Shown here in pieces: positions 9,540 to 19,039 of a stretch of DNA of 64,000 nt; the stretch's first letter is position 1; each line of letters begins with the position of its first letter. The notes beneath the pieces were generated by a model, which saw only the letters and a list, made by a program, of their open reading frames with translations, ran no database searches and was not told the origin of the DNA. The translations under genes were made by a program, and so were the position numbers. The stretch is from Haemophilus sputorum CCUG 13788 (GTDB lineage: Bacteria > Pseudomonadota > Gammaproteobacteria > Enterobacterales > Pasteurellaceae): NCBI RefSeq assembly GCF_000238795.1, contig NZ_AFNK01000006.1, positions 1 to 64,000 on the forward strand. Reading direction: 5' to 3'.

Positions 9540-10178
9540 ATGATTAAATCAAGCATTCAAAAAGTTTGCCGTTGGTTACGCTCTCCGAGCAAAATGGCAA
9601 TTGGTGGGGTTATTTTATTAACTATCATTGGGACTATCGTTGGAACCAACCTATTTAATGTAGGAATGGCCACAACTAATACTGAGCAATTCTGTTCAGA
9701 CTGTCATACTAACGATGTTGTACCTGAGTACCAAGCCTCAATCCACTTTAGCAACCGTTCAGGTGTAAAAGCAATTTGTTCAGACTGCCACGTTCCACAC
9801 GAATTCGTACCAAAAATGATTCGTAAAATGCAGGCATCGACTGAAGTTTATGCTCACTTTACAGGTAAAGTAGATACTAAAGAGAAATTTGAAAAACATC
9901 GTTTAGAAATGGCAGAACGCGAATGGGCGCGTATGAAAGCGAATAACTCACAAGAGTGCCGTAACTGCCATAACTTCAATGATATGGACTTTACCCAACA
10001 AAAAACTGTGGCACAACAAATGCACGCACTTGCACAGGAACAAAACAAAACCTGTATCGATTGTCACAAAGGTATTGCGCATAACCTTCCACACATGGAA
10101 AAAGTACAACAAAGCTTTATTCCAGCGGATATGTTAAAAGCAAATGAAAAACCTGCTGAAAACAAAGATGCAAAATAA
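9540..10178 (+). CDS. napC: Tetraheme cytochrome c NapC, membrane quinol oxidase
   Basis: NapC belongs to the NapC/NirT family of membrane-anchored tetraheme cytochromes, which oxidise quinol and reduce NapB. The 212-aa product has one N-terminal membrane anchor (about residues 19-42) and four heme motifs: CSDCH (about 53), CSDCH (about 81), CRNCH (about 140) and CIDCH (about 174). The C-terminal 30 residues are Lys/Glu-rich. ATG 9540 follows AAGGAGC. It is the last gene of the operon and is followed by a strong terminator. Both quinol routes (NapC and NapGH) are present; NapE is absent. Confidence 0.96.
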   Translation: MIKSSIQKVCRWLRSPSKMAIGGVILLTIIGTIVGTNLFNVGMATTNTEQFCSDCHTNDVVPEYQASIHFSNRSGVKAICSDCHVPHEFVPKMIRKMQASTEVYAHFTGKVDTKEKFEKHRLEMAEREWARMKANNSQECRNCHNFNDMDFTQQKTVAQQMHALAQEQNKTCIDCHKGIAHNLPHMEKVQQSFIPADMLKANEKPAENKDAK

Positions 10179-10188
10179 TCTCTAAACA

Positions 10189-10225
10189 AACGGTTCAAAC
10201 TACTTAGTTTGAACCGTTTTTATTT
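10189..10225 (+). terminator. nap operon terminator
   Basis: AACGGTTCAAAC pairs with GTTTGAACCGTT around a short TACTTA loop, and the plus strand continues with a T-rich tail. Confidence 0.88.
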
Positions 10226-10267
10226 AAGCCTAAAAATATTTGTTATTAGTATTTTAAAGATGAAAAA

Positions 10268-10302
10268 AGATCGCTTGTCAAAAAATACAAGCGGTCTTTT
10301 TC
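10268..10302. terminator. Inverted uptake-signal pair between napC and the Sel1 gene
   Basis: GATCGCTTGT and ACAAGCGGTC face each other across a short A-rich loop, followed by CTTTTT on the plus strand and preceded by AAAAAA. It can terminate either convergent transcript; on the minus strand it lies 22 bp past the Sel1 gene stop. Confidence 0.65.
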
Positions 10303-10323
10303 ATGCAATTTTTTACAATTTTC

Positions 10324-11289
10324 TTATTTAATTGTAATCACTTCACAGGCTTTTTGATAATGATTCACGCAAGCCTTAAGAATCCATTCTTTAGCTAAAT
10401 TTTTATCCTGAGGAACACCATATCCATTTGCATACATCACACCCAAATTATACTGGGCGCTTGCATATCCTTGCTCTGCTGCTTTTCGGTACCATTTTGC
10501 TGCCTCAAAATAATCCTGTTTTACACCCTCTCCCTTTGAATACATCACACCCAAATTAAATTGGGCATCTCTATGTCCTTGCTCTGCTGCTTTTCGGTAC
10601 CATTTTGCCGTCTCAAGATAATCCTGTTTTACACCTCGTCCATCATAATATATCACGCCCAAATTAAACAGAGCATTTATATGCCCTTGATCAGCTGCTT
10701 TTCGATACCATTTTGCCGCCTCAAGATAATCCTGTTTTACACCTCGTCCATCATAATACATCACACCCAAATTATACTGGGCATTCTTATGCCCCTGCTC
10801 TGCTGCTTTTCGGTACCATTTTACCGCCTCAATATCATCCTGTTTTACCCCCTCTCCCTTTGAATACATCACACCCAAATTAAACTGGGCGTCTATATGC
10901 CCTTGCTCTGCTGCTTTTCGATACCATTTTATCTCCTCAAGATAGTCCTGTTTTACGCCCTCTCCTCTTGAATACATCACACCTAAATAAAACTGAGCAT
11001 CTCTATGTCCTTGCTCTGCTGCTTTTCGGTACCATTTTGCCGCCTCAATATAATCCTGTTCTACACCTTGCTCATGATCATAGATTACGCCCAAATTAAA
11101 CTGGGCGCTGGCATATCCTTGCTCTGCTAAAGGTTTCCAAAATTGGAAAGCGGTTTGATGATTTCCTTTTTCAGCAGCAGCCAAACCTTGTTGAAATTGC
11201 TCCTCTACCGTATTTGCCCATGTAGCCGAAGGAAAAGCAAAAATAGAAGCCCCTAAAAAGGTAGTAAATAGTGTTTTTGTCAATTTCAT
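10324..11289 (-). CDS. Secreted Sel1-repeat (TPR-like) protein
   Basis: The 321-aa product has a signal peptide (MKLTKTLFTTFLGASIFAFP...ATWA). It then has seven Sel1-like repeats of 36 residues with the pattern A-Q-[FY]-N-L-G-V-[MI]-Y ... G-V-x-Q-D-Y ... A-x-K-W-Y-R-K-A-A-E-Q-G-H, the last one partial. Sel1 repeats are helix-turn-helix scaffolds for protein-protein contact, often in secreted or cell-envelope regulators. The frame is open for 28 codons upstream of this Met, but the Met at 11289 places the signal peptide at the N terminus. The repeats are near-identical in DNA as well as protein, so the copy number may vary between strains. The binding partner is unknown. It lies just past the obgE terminator. 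Confidence 0.88.
   Translation of the reverse strand: MKLTKTLFTTFLGASIFAFPSATWANTVEEQFQQGLAAAEKGNHQTAFQFWKPLAEQGYASAQFNLGVIYDHEQGVEQDYIEAAKWYRKAAEQGHRDAQFYLGVMYSRGEGVKQDYLEEIKWYRKAAEQGHIDAQFNLGVMYSKGEGVKQDDIEAVKWYRKAAEQGHKNAQYNLGVMYYDGRGVKQDYLEAAKWYRKAADQGHINALFNLGVIYYDGRGVKQDYLETAKWYRKAAEQGHRDAQFNLGVMYSKGEGVKQDYFEAAKWYRKAAEQGYASAQYNLGVMYANGYGVPQDKNLAKEWILKACVNHYQKACEVITIK
10436..11122. repeat. Tandem 108-bp repeats inside the Sel1 gene
   Basis: Each unit encodes one 36-residue Sel1 repeat. The segments encoding KWYRKAAEQGH and GVKQD recur almost unchanged at 108-bp steps. Such arrays change length by slippage or recombination; copy-number variation is inferred. Confidence 0.8.
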
Positions 11290-11322
11290 ATAATGATCCA
11301 GAGTGATTATATTATATATAAA

Positions 11323-11352
11323 AGACCGCTTGTCTCTTACAACAAGCGGTCT
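11323..11352 (-). terminator. obgE terminator formed by an inverted uptake-signal pair
   Basis: ACCGCTTGT (11325) and ACAAGCGGT (11342) are inverted with an 8-nt loop. On the minus strand GACCGCTTGT...ACAAGCGGTC is followed by TTTTATATA. It lies 22 bp past the obgE stop. Confidence 0.8.
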
Positions 11353-11373
11353 CATTCTTTTTACGATTTGCAA

Positions 11374-12558
<1,185 letters not shown>

Positions 12559-12566
12559 TTATTTTA

Positions 12567-12686
12567 GCTCCCCTCTTTAGAAAAGAGGGGCTGGGGGAGA
12601 TTTGATAAGCGGTCTTTTTTGACCTATTTTTTGCAAATTGAGATCGCTGAAATCTCCCCTACCCCCTCTTTAGAAAAGAGGGGAAC
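12567..12686. repeat. Inverted palindromic repeat element (copy 1) between obgE and argS
   Basis: A unit holding CCCCTCTTT-agaa-AAGAGGGG with a GGGGGAGATTT tail (12569-12604) is mirrored by AAATCTCCCCTACC plus the same CCCTCTTT hairpin (12650-12683), about 45 bp apart. A degenerate uptake core (AAGCGGTC) lies in the spacer. Copy 2 is at 46585-46707. It resembles a REP/BIME- or MITE-like intergenic element; this class is an inference. Confidence 0.75.
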
Positions 12687-12692
12687 TTTTTG

Positions 12693-14420
12693 TTACATTT
12701 TTTCTACGGTTTTAATTCCCAGTAGATCTAAACCTTGTTTGAGCGTTCTTGCTGTTAAATCACTTAAACGTAAACGGCTGTTTTTCACTTTTTCTTCTGC
12801 ATTAAGCATTGGGCAAGCTTCATAGAAACTTGAGAATGCACCCGCTAACTCATATAAATATTGGCAAAGTATATGTGGCATACCTTCTTTTGCGACGCTA
12901 TTTAATGCTTCTTCAAATTGTAATAATTTGATGGCTAATGCACGCTCTTTCTCTTCTGTTAAGATAATCTCACCACTTAAAGCACTTGGATCAATCCCCG
13001 CTTTTGCAAATACAGAACGAATACGTGTGTAAGCATATTGCATATATGGCGCGGTATTGCCCTCAAAGCTCAACATATTATCCCAGTCAAACACATAGTC
13101 TGTGGTACGGTTTTTCGACAAATCTGCATATTTCACTGACCCGATTGCAACCGCTTCAACTACTGCCGCTTTCTCTTCTTCCGTTAAGTTAGTGCTGCGT
13201 TGTGAAATTAACGCATCTGCACGTTCAATCGCTTCGTCTAGCAAATCTTTTAGTTTTACGGTATCACCTGAACGTGTTTTAAATGGTTTACCATCTTTGC
13301 CTAACATCATGCCAAAGAACGGATGTTCAAGGCTGAATGAATCAGGCACATAACCAGCTTTGCGGGTAATTAACCAAGCTTGTTGCATGTGTTGTGCTTG
13401 ACGGCTATCTGAAAATACTAAAGCACGATCTGCTTTTAAAGTTTCATAACGATATTTTGCTGCAGCCACATCAGTAGTCGTATATAAGAAACCGCCATCT
13501 TTTTTCTGCACGATAACGCCCATTGGATCGCCATCTTTATTTTTGAACTCAGAAAGGAAAACTACTAAAGCGCCATCATCTTCTACGGCCAATCCTTTTG
13601 CTTTTAAATCAGCCACAATTTCCGGCAACATTGGATTGTAAAGGCTTTCACCCATCACATCTTTTTCAGTTAAGGTTACATTTAAGCGGTCGTAGTTTTC
13701 TTGGTTATGGTGCATCGTGATATCCACTAACTTTTTCCACATGGTACGACAATATTCATCACCACTTTGGAGTTTCACCACATAACCACGCGCTTTTTCA
13801 GCAAAAGCTGCATCTTCATCGTAATGCGCTTTGGCTGCACGGTAGAATGCTTCCAAATCACTTAATTCAAGCTGTGAGGCATTTTCATTTTCCATCTTTT
13901 CAAGGTAAGCAATTAGCATACCAAACTGCGTACCCCAGTCACCAACGTGGTTAGCACGAATCACGTTATTGCCTAAGAACTCTAAAGTACGCACCACCGC
14001 ATCACCAATAATGGTTGAACGCAAGTGGCCAACGTGCATCTCTTTTGCCACATTTGGAGAAGAATAATCCACCACGATAGTTTGCGGATTTGCAGTTTTA
14101 ATCCCAAAATTGACCGCTTGTAATGCGCTGTTTGCGCCATTAGCTAACCAATCTTTCGATAAGAAAATGTTGATAAAGCCTGGACCTGCAATTTCTAATT
14201 TTTCGGCAATCCCATCTAAATTTAAGTTATCTAAGATTTTCTGCGCAAACTCACGTGGGTTGATGCCTAATTTTTTAGCTGCGCCCATTGCACCATTTGC
14301 TTGATAATCGCCAAATTCAGGCTTACCAGATTGACGAACTAAAGCTTCTGCATTTTCATCGGCACCTGCTGCAATCATTGCTTGCTTGATTTTATCTGAT
14401 AAAATTTGTTGTATATTCAC
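12693..14420 (-). CDS. argS: Arginyl-tRNA synthetase
   Basis: The 575-aa class I aminoacyl-tRNA synthetase charges tRNA-Arg. The HIGH-type motif is in [19 protein letters not shown] (about residues 124-142). The degenerate KMSKS region is in [13 protein letters not shown] (about 377-389), as is usual for ArgRS. The C-terminal DALR anticodon-binding domain ends in LGIKTVEKM. The length agrees with other gamma-proteobacterial enzymes (about 577). Its start is 31 bp from the divergent yecM, the same argS/yecM pairing as in E. coli. Two tRNA-Arg(ACG) genes lie at 38.5 kb. Confidence 0.97.
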   Translation of the reverse strand: MNIQQILSDKIKQAMIAAGADENAEALVRQSGKPEFGDYQANGAMGAAKKLGINPREFAQKILDNLNLDGIAEKLEIAGPGFINIFLSKDWLANGANSALQAVNFGIKTANPQTIVVDYSSPNVAKEMHVGHLRSTIIGDAVVRTLEFLGNNVIRANHVGDWGTQFGMLIAYLEKMENENASQLELSDLEAFYRAAKAHYDEDAAFAEKARGYVVKLQSGDEYCRTMWKKLVDITMHHNQENYDRLNVTLTEKDVMGESLYNPMLPEIVADLKAKGLAVEDDGALVVFLSEFKNKDGDPMGVIVQKKDGGFLYTTTDVAAAKYRYETLKADRALVFSDSRQAQHMQQAWLITRKAGYVPDSFSLEHPFFGMMLGKDGKPFKTRSGDTVKLKDLLDEAIERADALISQRSTNLTEEEKAAVVEAVAIGSVKYADLSKNRTTDYVFDWDNMLSFEGNTAPYMQYAYTRIRSVFAKAGIDPSALSGEIILTEEKERALAIKLLQFEEALNSVAKEGMPHILCQYLYELAGAFSSFYEACPMLNAEEKVKNSRLRLSDLTARTLKQGLDLLGIKTVEKM

Positions 14421-14451
14421 TTTTTAACCTATTCAATTTTACATTCAAAAA

Positions 14452-15057
14452 ATGGACAAAATTATACCTCAAAATGCAAATTTTTTCGAGAAAATGACCG
14501 CTTGTTTTGGCGATTTATCTCAATTCGAACAGAAAATCTTGCAAATAACCCAAACCATTGGATTAGATTTATCACAATTTCAAATTGATCATCTTGCCGT
14601 GAGAATGAACACCGTTGAAACAGCGCTAGAGTGGCGAGATTTGTTATTAGAAAATGCCACACTTTTAAAAGAAAGCGAGGTAAATGGCCGCCCAATAGGA
14701 CTATTTGAGCTACAACAAGCGGTTAAATTTTGCGGACAATTTGTAAAAATTGTCGAGCTGCCTTTTCCTAAAAGTAAAATTTATCCTGTTGAAGGTTGGG
14801 AACATTCTGAAGTTGTGGTGCCATTTTTAGAAAAAGAACCTGTTGAGGCTTGGATAGCAAGGATGATGACCACCTATCAACTAGACAATCATCCGTCATT
14901 GAATGTAAAGATTAGTCAACCCGAAGTTACAGGCGAAATCTTGCCAAATCCTACGGTTGCGATTAGTATGAAAGCAGAAACTTTATGCTATAATGTCTGT
15001 CTGAAGCTCCACCCTTATGATATAAAAAGTGTGATTTCTTCAGAGACACATTTCTAG
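14452..15057 (+). CDS. yecM: VOC-superfamily protein YecM
   Basis: The 201-aa product matches the YecM family (vicinal oxygen chelate fold, putative metal-binding, function unproven). Typical segments are FQIDHLAVRMNTVETALEW (about residues 43-61), IVELPFPKSKIYPVEGWEH (about 102-120) and the LNVKISQ strand. It is divergent from argS, as in E. coli. ATG 14452 lacks a convincing ribosome site, so the start could differ. The codons for MTACFG overlap a perfect uptake core (14497), and QQAVKF overlaps another (14715), showing uptake signals tolerated within the coding sequence. Confidence 0.85.
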   Translation: MDKIIPQNANFFEKMTACFGDLSQFEQKILQITQTIGLDLSQFQIDHLAVRMNTVETALEWRDLLLENATLLKESEVNGRPIGLFELQQAVKFCGQFVKIVELPFPKSKIYPVEGWEHSEVVVPFLEKEPVEAWIARMMTTYQLDNHPSLNVKISQPEVTGEILPNPTVAISMKAETLCYNVCLKLHPYDIKSVISSETHF

Positions 15058-15082
15058 CATAATCTTTTATTTGGAGTACATT

Positions 15083-15547
15083 ATGAAAAAATTAGGATTA
15101 GCAACAGCGCTTTTATTAAGCTTAGTCATGGCAGGTTGTGCACAAACTGACATTTATAGCGGTAGTGTTTATTCAGGCCAACAAGCAAAAGAAGCTCGTT
15201 CTATTAGCTACGGCACCATCGTTTCTGTACGTGATGTAAAAATCCAAGCAGAAAGCCCAGGCGTCATTGGAAGCGTTGGCGGTGGTGTGTTAGGTGGTAT
15301 CGCTGGTTCTACAGTTGGTGGTGGTACCGGTCGTGCGATTGCAAGCGCAGTAGGCGCAATTGCAGGTGCAATGGCTGGTAGCACAATCGAAGAAAAAGCG
15401 AATCAAGTATCATCTTTAGAGATGGTGATTCGCAAAGATGACGGTAAAGAAATCGTAGTCGTTCAGAAGAAAGAAGACGGTTTTGTTGCTGGTAAACGAG
15501 TAAGAATTGTCGGTTCAAACGCGGATCTTAACGTTTCTCTACTTTAA
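15083..15547 (+). CDS. slyB: Outer-membrane lipoprotein SlyB/Pcp
   Basis: The 154-aa precursor has a lipoprotein signal (MKKLGLATALLLSLVMAGC; lipobox VMAGC, Cys 19). The mature part holds the glycine-zipper membrane segment GGGVLGGIAGSTVGGGTGRA (about residues 60-80) typical of SlyB, followed by a beta-rich tail. SlyB forms oligomers in the outer membrane and stabilises it under stress; the H. influenzae relative is Pcp (PAL cross-reacting protein). ATG 15083 has GGAG 8 bases upstream; the upstream TTG (15071) is rejected. A second small lipoprotein gene follows after 50 bp. Confidence 0.92.
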   Translation: MKKLGLATALLLSLVMAGCAQTDIYSGSVYSGQQAKEARSISYGTIVSVRDVKIQAESPGVIGSVGGGVLGGIAGSTVGGGTGRAIASAVGAIAGAMAGSTIEEKANQVSSLEMVIRKDDGKEIVVVQKKEDGFVAGKRVRIVGSNADLNVSLL

Positions 15548-15597
15548 TCGCTTTGCAGATTAAAATTCATTTTAAATTATGTTATGTGTAAGGATGC

Positions 15598-15879
15598 ATG
15601 ATGAAAAAACTCTCTTTAGCAGCTGTATTCTCAGCAATCGTTTTAAGTGCTTGTACTGCGGATTTCTATGCAGATAAAGGCAACGCAACTATCTTAGACA
15701 GCAAAGACTTAGGCGACAACAAAGTTGAATTGACTGTGCAAAAAGATAATGGCGAAAAAATGAAACTAACTCGCGAATACGATGCTCACGCAACAGTAGG
15801 TGCGCGTGTTGTTGTAGCTGATGAAAATCACCAACAAGATGAAGATTTAAAAACAATTCGTCGTTACGAATTCAAATAA
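15598..15879 (+). CDS. Small hypothetical lipoprotein downstream of slyB
   Basis: The 93-aa precursor begins MMKKLSLAAVFSAIVLSAC, with lipobox LSAC and Cys at about residue 19. The mature 75 residues are hydrophilic and beta-prone. They include a segment ELTVQKDNGEKMKLTREYD that resembles the C-terminal part of SlyB (EMVIRKDDGKEIVVVQKKE). No named family is recognised. AAGGA precedes two adjacent ATG codons (15598, 15601); either may start translation. It is probably co-transcribed with slyB and ends at a strong terminator. It could be a SlyB-derived paralogue that lost the glycine zipper. Confidence 0.75.
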   Translation: MMKKLSLAAVFSAIVLSACTADFYADKGNATILDSKDLGDNKVELTVQKDNGEKMKLTREYDAHATVGARVVVADENHQQDEDLKTIRRYEFK

Positions 15880-15889
15880 TTGAATCTTG

Positions 15890-15924
15890 ATAAAAAAGCC
15901 CGATACGTAGTATCGGGTTTTTTA
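15890..15924 (+). terminator. Terminator after the slyB-lipoprotein pair
   Basis: AAAAAAGCCCGATAC pairs with GTATCGGGTTTTTT around a short loop. A and T tails on both sides could serve the convergent Gfo/Idh gene as well. Confidence 0.88.
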
Positions 15925-15929
15925 TTCGT

Positions 15930-17039
15930 TTATTTCGCTTGTAAAATCTCTGCGAGTTCCACTTTTCGGTTTTCATAACGAGAACGGGTACAAGCATCTG
16001 CTGTAGCAATAGCAGCGCGTGCCGCTTCACCTGTTAAGAGTGGGGCAAATTCAGCATCTGGTTTCATACCATGTAAAATATCATTTAGATATTTCATTTC
16101 TTTCTTCATAATCGAATTCAGCCACATTGGCGTGCGATTTCCTGGTTTACCATATTGGATTGCGCCATCCATCATTTTACTGTGATAAATACGCGTGCGA
16201 TCGTCATCTTCTTCTTGATTTTCATGCACAAAAAAATAACTTTCTTTGCCATCTACGCGCAATGTTCCTTTGGTGTTGTACATATCCAATTTAATAGCAC
16301 CTTTCTCCCCCTGAATTAACACATAATGCTCGCCCCAACGGAATGCAGATCCCCATTCTAATAACGCGAATCGGTTATCCTCATATTCCATCGTAACAAA
16401 GAGCATATCGTCTTCATCACCGAATTCTTTACTTTGGTGAGCAACATTCGCCGCCGTCATCGTAACCGTTTTTGGCATCCCCCCCATTAAGAACTGCACG
16501 CAATCTAACTCATGAATATGATGGTATAAATGCCCGCCAGATTTTTCTCTAATTTTTTTCCATGAAATGCTCGGTTGAACCTCTTCCCATCCTGTTCGAG
16601 CTGCATGACAATAAAGCACTCGTCCAATCACGCCATCGTTAATCAGCGCTTTAGCATGGCGCACACCATTAAAGAAATTCATCACATGTCCTGCCATAAA
16701 AATCACGCCATTTTCATCACAAGCGCGAACCATTTCATCGCAGTCTTGGTAGCTCAGCGCAATAGGTTTTTCACAGAAAACATGTTTTTTATTTTTTGCT
16801 GCCAAAAGCACAGGCTCTTTATGCAAATAATTAGGTGTTGCAACAATGACACAATCCACTTTCGGCGAGCTGACTAATTCTTCCAAAGATTGCGCACAAT
16901 CACATTGTAATTCTTCAGCAATGGCTTGACCATTTTCCGGATCAAAGACCATAGACACATGTGCATCTGGCTCTTCATTCATAAAGCGGGCAAGTTCAGC
17001 GCCAAAATAGCCCACGCCAACAATACCGTAATTCACCAT
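15930..17039 (-). CDS. Gfo/Idh/MocA-family NAD(P)-dependent oxidoreductase
   Basis: The 369-aa sugar/inositol dehydrogenase-like enzyme has an N-terminal Rossmann fold (NYGIVGVGYFGAELARFM, GxGxxG at about residues 7-12) and the family motif EKPIALSYQDC (about residue 94). The C-terminal alpha/beta substrate domain includes GGHLYHHIHELDCVQFLMGG (about 168-187), which carries the catalytic-region His residues. There is no transport or kinase neighbour, so the sugar or polyol substrate cannot be assigned. The ribosome site AGAGGAG precedes ATG 17039. Confidence 0.85.
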   Translation of the reverse strand: MVNYGIVGVGYFGAELARFMNEEPDAHVSMVFDPENGQAIAEELQCDCAQSLEELVSSPKVDCVIVATPNYLHKEPVLLAAKNKKHVFCEKPIALSYQDCDEMVRACDENGVIFMAGHVMNFFNGVRHAKALINDGVIGRVLYCHAARTGWEEVQPSISWKKIREKSGGHLYHHIHELDCVQFLMGGMPKTVTMTAANVAHQSKEFGDEDDMLFVTMEYEDNRFALLEWGSAFRWGEHYVLIQGEKGAIKLDMYNTKGTLRVDGKESYFFVHENQEEDDDRTRIYHSKMMDGAIQYGKPGNRTPMWLNSIMKKEMKYLNDILHGMKPDAEFAPLLTGEAARAAIATADACTRSRYENRKVELAEILQAK

Positions 17040-17193
17040 AATAAACTCCTCTTATTTTATTTAAAGAGATCATAAGCCCCAGGTTTAATCATGCAATTAG
17101 GAATCTATGATTTTGTGATCTACTTCAAAAAATAGCAGGATAAGCCGGCGGATATAGAAAAGAATTTGCAAATCTTAAGAAAAATCCGACCGC

Positions 17194-17236
17194 TTGAAAA
17201 AAATTAGCCCCTTAATGGCATCATTAAGGGGCTAAA
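17194..17236 (-). terminator. dsbA terminator
   Basis: The stem TTAGCCCCTTAATG pairs with its complement around a 3-nt loop. On the minus strand it is followed by ATTTTTTTC. It lies about 20 bp past the dsbA stop. Confidence 0.88.
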
Positions 17237-17254
17237 CATAAATTACGATTTCAA

Positions 17255-17893
17255 TTATTTATTAGTTAAGAAGGTCACGGCATCAACATAACGCTGAATA
17301 AATGCACCGGTAGAAGTTGAATCGCTAAATCCTTCTAGATTAATTTCATATTTATCATTGATAAAGAATGCAGGTACACCACGCACTTTAAAACGCTCTG
17401 CATATTGTGTTTGTTTGCTAACTAAGCCATTAACAGCAAAGCTATTGATACCACTGTCAAAATCCGCTTCGCTTACACCATTTGCTAAGAAGACCGCTTT
17501 GATGTCATCCATAGATTTAAATGCATCTTTTTGTGCGCCTTCAAATAAGGCTGTTTTTACGTTGTCTTCCACGCCTTTTGCCATTGCAAATGCCCATGCA
17601 CGGGTTAAGTTTTCAGATTGGCGACCTAAAAAATCCACATGATATTGAGTAAATTTCACATCTGCCGGTAATTTCTCTTTGATTTGGCTTGGAATTTTAT
17701 ATTGCAACTCAAAAGCATAGCAGTGTGGACAATAGAAAGAGAAAAGCTCAACCACTTCTTTTTGGCTACTTGGCGCTTGGCTAACCACTTTATACTCTTT
17801 GCCTTCAACAGGTTCAGCTGCAAGACTATTAGCACTGAATGCAAATAAAGCAGAAAGTGCAACAAAAGTGGTTTTTAACATCATTTTTTTCAT
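17255..17893 (-). CDS. dsbA: Periplasmic thiol:disulfide oxidoreductase DsbA
   Basis: DsbA introduces disulfides into exported proteins and is reoxidised by DsbB. The 212-aa precursor has a Sec signal (about residues 1-25, ending NSLAAEP). The active site CPHC is in FSFYCPHCYAFE (about residue 54), and the cis-Pro loop is RGVPAFFINDKYE (about 170). ATG 17893 has AAGGATC upstream. Only 21 bp before the start lies the end of an IS1016-type remnant, so the native promoter region has been replaced; E. coli dsbA is cotranscribed with the gene upstream of it in the yihD cluster. Expression signals here must come from the element or be newly formed. Confidence 0.96.
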   Translation of the reverse strand: MKKMMLKTTFVALSALFAFSANSLAAEPVEGKEYKVVSQAPSSQKEVVELFSFYCPHCYAFELQYKIPSQIKEKLPADVKFTQYHVDFLGRQSENLTRAWAFAMAKGVEDNVKTALFEGAQKDAFKSMDDIKAVFLANGVSEADFDSGINSFAVNGLVSKQTQYAERFKVRGVPAFFINDKYEINLEGFSDSTSTGAFIQRYVDAVTFLTNK

Positions 17894-17914
17894 TGTTGAT
17901 CCTTAAAAATAAAG

Positions 17915-18633
17915 GGGGCTGTACTAGATAACTAGACCAAACTCCCCTTAACTAATTGTTTTAAAATGGAAATTTGAGATTTTATTTCACTGTTGTTAAA
18001 ACACCATTCACATTCCTTTAAATATAGCTCAAAATGCTCTTTGGGAATGCCATTAAACTTGCGTAAATGGCGTTTTGCCTTGATTCCAAAAATTCCCAAT
18101 TCCGTTTATGTGGTTATGATTTTCAGCAAAATGCGTGCTGTGATTGATGCGAAAATGGCTAAATTCACTGACATCAAGCACATCATAACTACGAAAGGTA
18201 TCCGTGTACACTGTGCTATCAGGCTTAACTTTCTCTCAGATAATTGACAATAATGTCGCTGATTGCGCATTAGGGACAACGACAGTATAAACCTTGCCAT
18301 TTCGTTTGAGAAGCCCGAATACCGCGACTTTTCCCACGACACCGCGACCACGTTTGCCTTTTCAAGTACCGCCGAAATAGCTTTCATCGGCTTCAATCTC
18401 GCCCTCAAACATTTCCAAATGTGGGCTTGTTTGATAGATGAGTAAGCGTAATTGATGAAAGTAATAAGCGGCTGTATTTTGTTTACATTAACCAATTCAC
18501 TGACTGTTCTTGCTGTGACACCTGCGACAAACAGTTCAATGAGTTTATTTTATTTATGCTGACTTAAGCGACTTTTTCTCATTGGTTTATTCTAACCTAA
18601 ATGGGATTTTTAGTCGTTATCTAGTACAGCCCC
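17915..18633. mobile_element. Degenerate IS1016-type (IS1595-family) insertion sequence
   Basis: The 719-bp element has inverted ends GGGGCTGTACTAGATAAC (17915 on plus; complement ending 18633), as in IS1016 of Haemophilus. It encloses one dead transposase gene. No direct target duplication is visible: flanks AAAATAAA and TTATTTTT do not match directly. That suggests an old insertion or later rearrangement. One end lies 21 bp upstream of dsbA; the other abuts the stop codon of the DUF305 gene. Confidence 0.88.
17932..18582 (-). pseudogene. IS1016-type transposase pseudogene
   Basis: The reading starts MRKSRLSQHK and is stopped by TAA at codon 11. Downstream, in shifted frames, family sequences are readable: NKLIELFVAGVTART, HLEMFEGEIEADESYFGGT (the IS1595-type acidic catalytic region), KGKRGRG, TVYTDTFRSYDVLDVSEF and a C-terminal ECEW-type segment. 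I count three in-frame stops (TAA, TGA, TGA), one single-base loss near NVNK and one single-base gain near FWNQ. It cannot make transposase. Confidence 0.88.
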
Positions 18634-19005
18634 TTATTTTTTATTGTGCACTTTAAGCCATTTTTGCATTTGTTCAATTTCCGCTTGTTGTGCGTTAATA
18701 ATATTCTCAGCAAGCTTACGCATCTCAGGATCTTTTCCGTATTTTAATTCAACTTCCGCCATTTTTACTGCGCCAATATGGTGTGGCAACATACCTGCTG
18801 CAAAAGCAACATCAGGATCTTTATATTGCGCAGCTGCCATCATGTCTTGATGCATTTGACTCATACCTTGCATTAATTCTTGTTGCATTGCAGAATCTGT
18901 CGACATTGGCATATTCATGTGTGCTTGATGCGGTTGTTCATTAGCTTGGGCACAAATTGAAACTGCAGCAGCACTAAGTGTGATAAAAGTCATAAGTTTT
19001 TTCAT
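18634..19005 (-). CDS. Secreted DUF305-family protein (putative metal-associated)
   Basis: The 123-aa precursor has a signal peptide (MKKLMTFITLSAAAVSICAQA), then a Met/His-rich stretch (HQAHMNMPMSTDSAMQQ). The DUF305 core follows: AFAAGMLPHHIGAVKMAEVEL (about residues 70-89) and AENIINAQQAEIEQMQKWL. The MLPHHxGAxxMA motif defines this helical, ferritin-like periplasmic family, often linked to copper or silver handling. Met/His-rich segments suit Cu(I)/Cu(II) binding; this is inference. The promoter has a MerR-type operator (19040-19070). The stop codon directly touches the IS1016 remnant. Its position inside a small islet implies horizontal acquisition. It is unlikely to be an enzyme. Confidence 0.85.
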   Translation of the reverse strand: MKKLMTFITLSAAAVSICAQANEQPHQAHMNMPMSTDSAMQQELMQGMSQMHQDMMAAAQYKDPDVAFAAGMLPHHIGAVKMAEVELKYGKDPEMRKLAENIINAQQAEIEQMQKWLKVHNKK

Positions 19006-19039
19006 GTTTTGCTCCTATGTTATAACTGAATGAGCGTAA

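Noticed and set aside
10561-10863. 100-codon frame antisense to the Sel1 gene with repeated amino acid patterns
   Set aside because: The apparent repeats are the reverse reading of the tandem Sel1 units, not an independent protein.
10436-11122. Regularly spaced repeats as a CRISPR array
   Set aside because: The 108-bp units are contiguous and coding (Sel1 repeats), with no unique spacers between short palindromic repeats.
18106-18495. 129-codon minus-strand frame within the IS1016 remnant
   Set aside because: It is an out-of-frame reading of the broken transposase; the family motifs appear only in other frames.
17901-18645. Target-site duplication of the IS1016 remnant
   Set aside because: The 8-bp flanks are both A/T-rich but are not direct repeats (AAAATAAA versus TTATTTTT).
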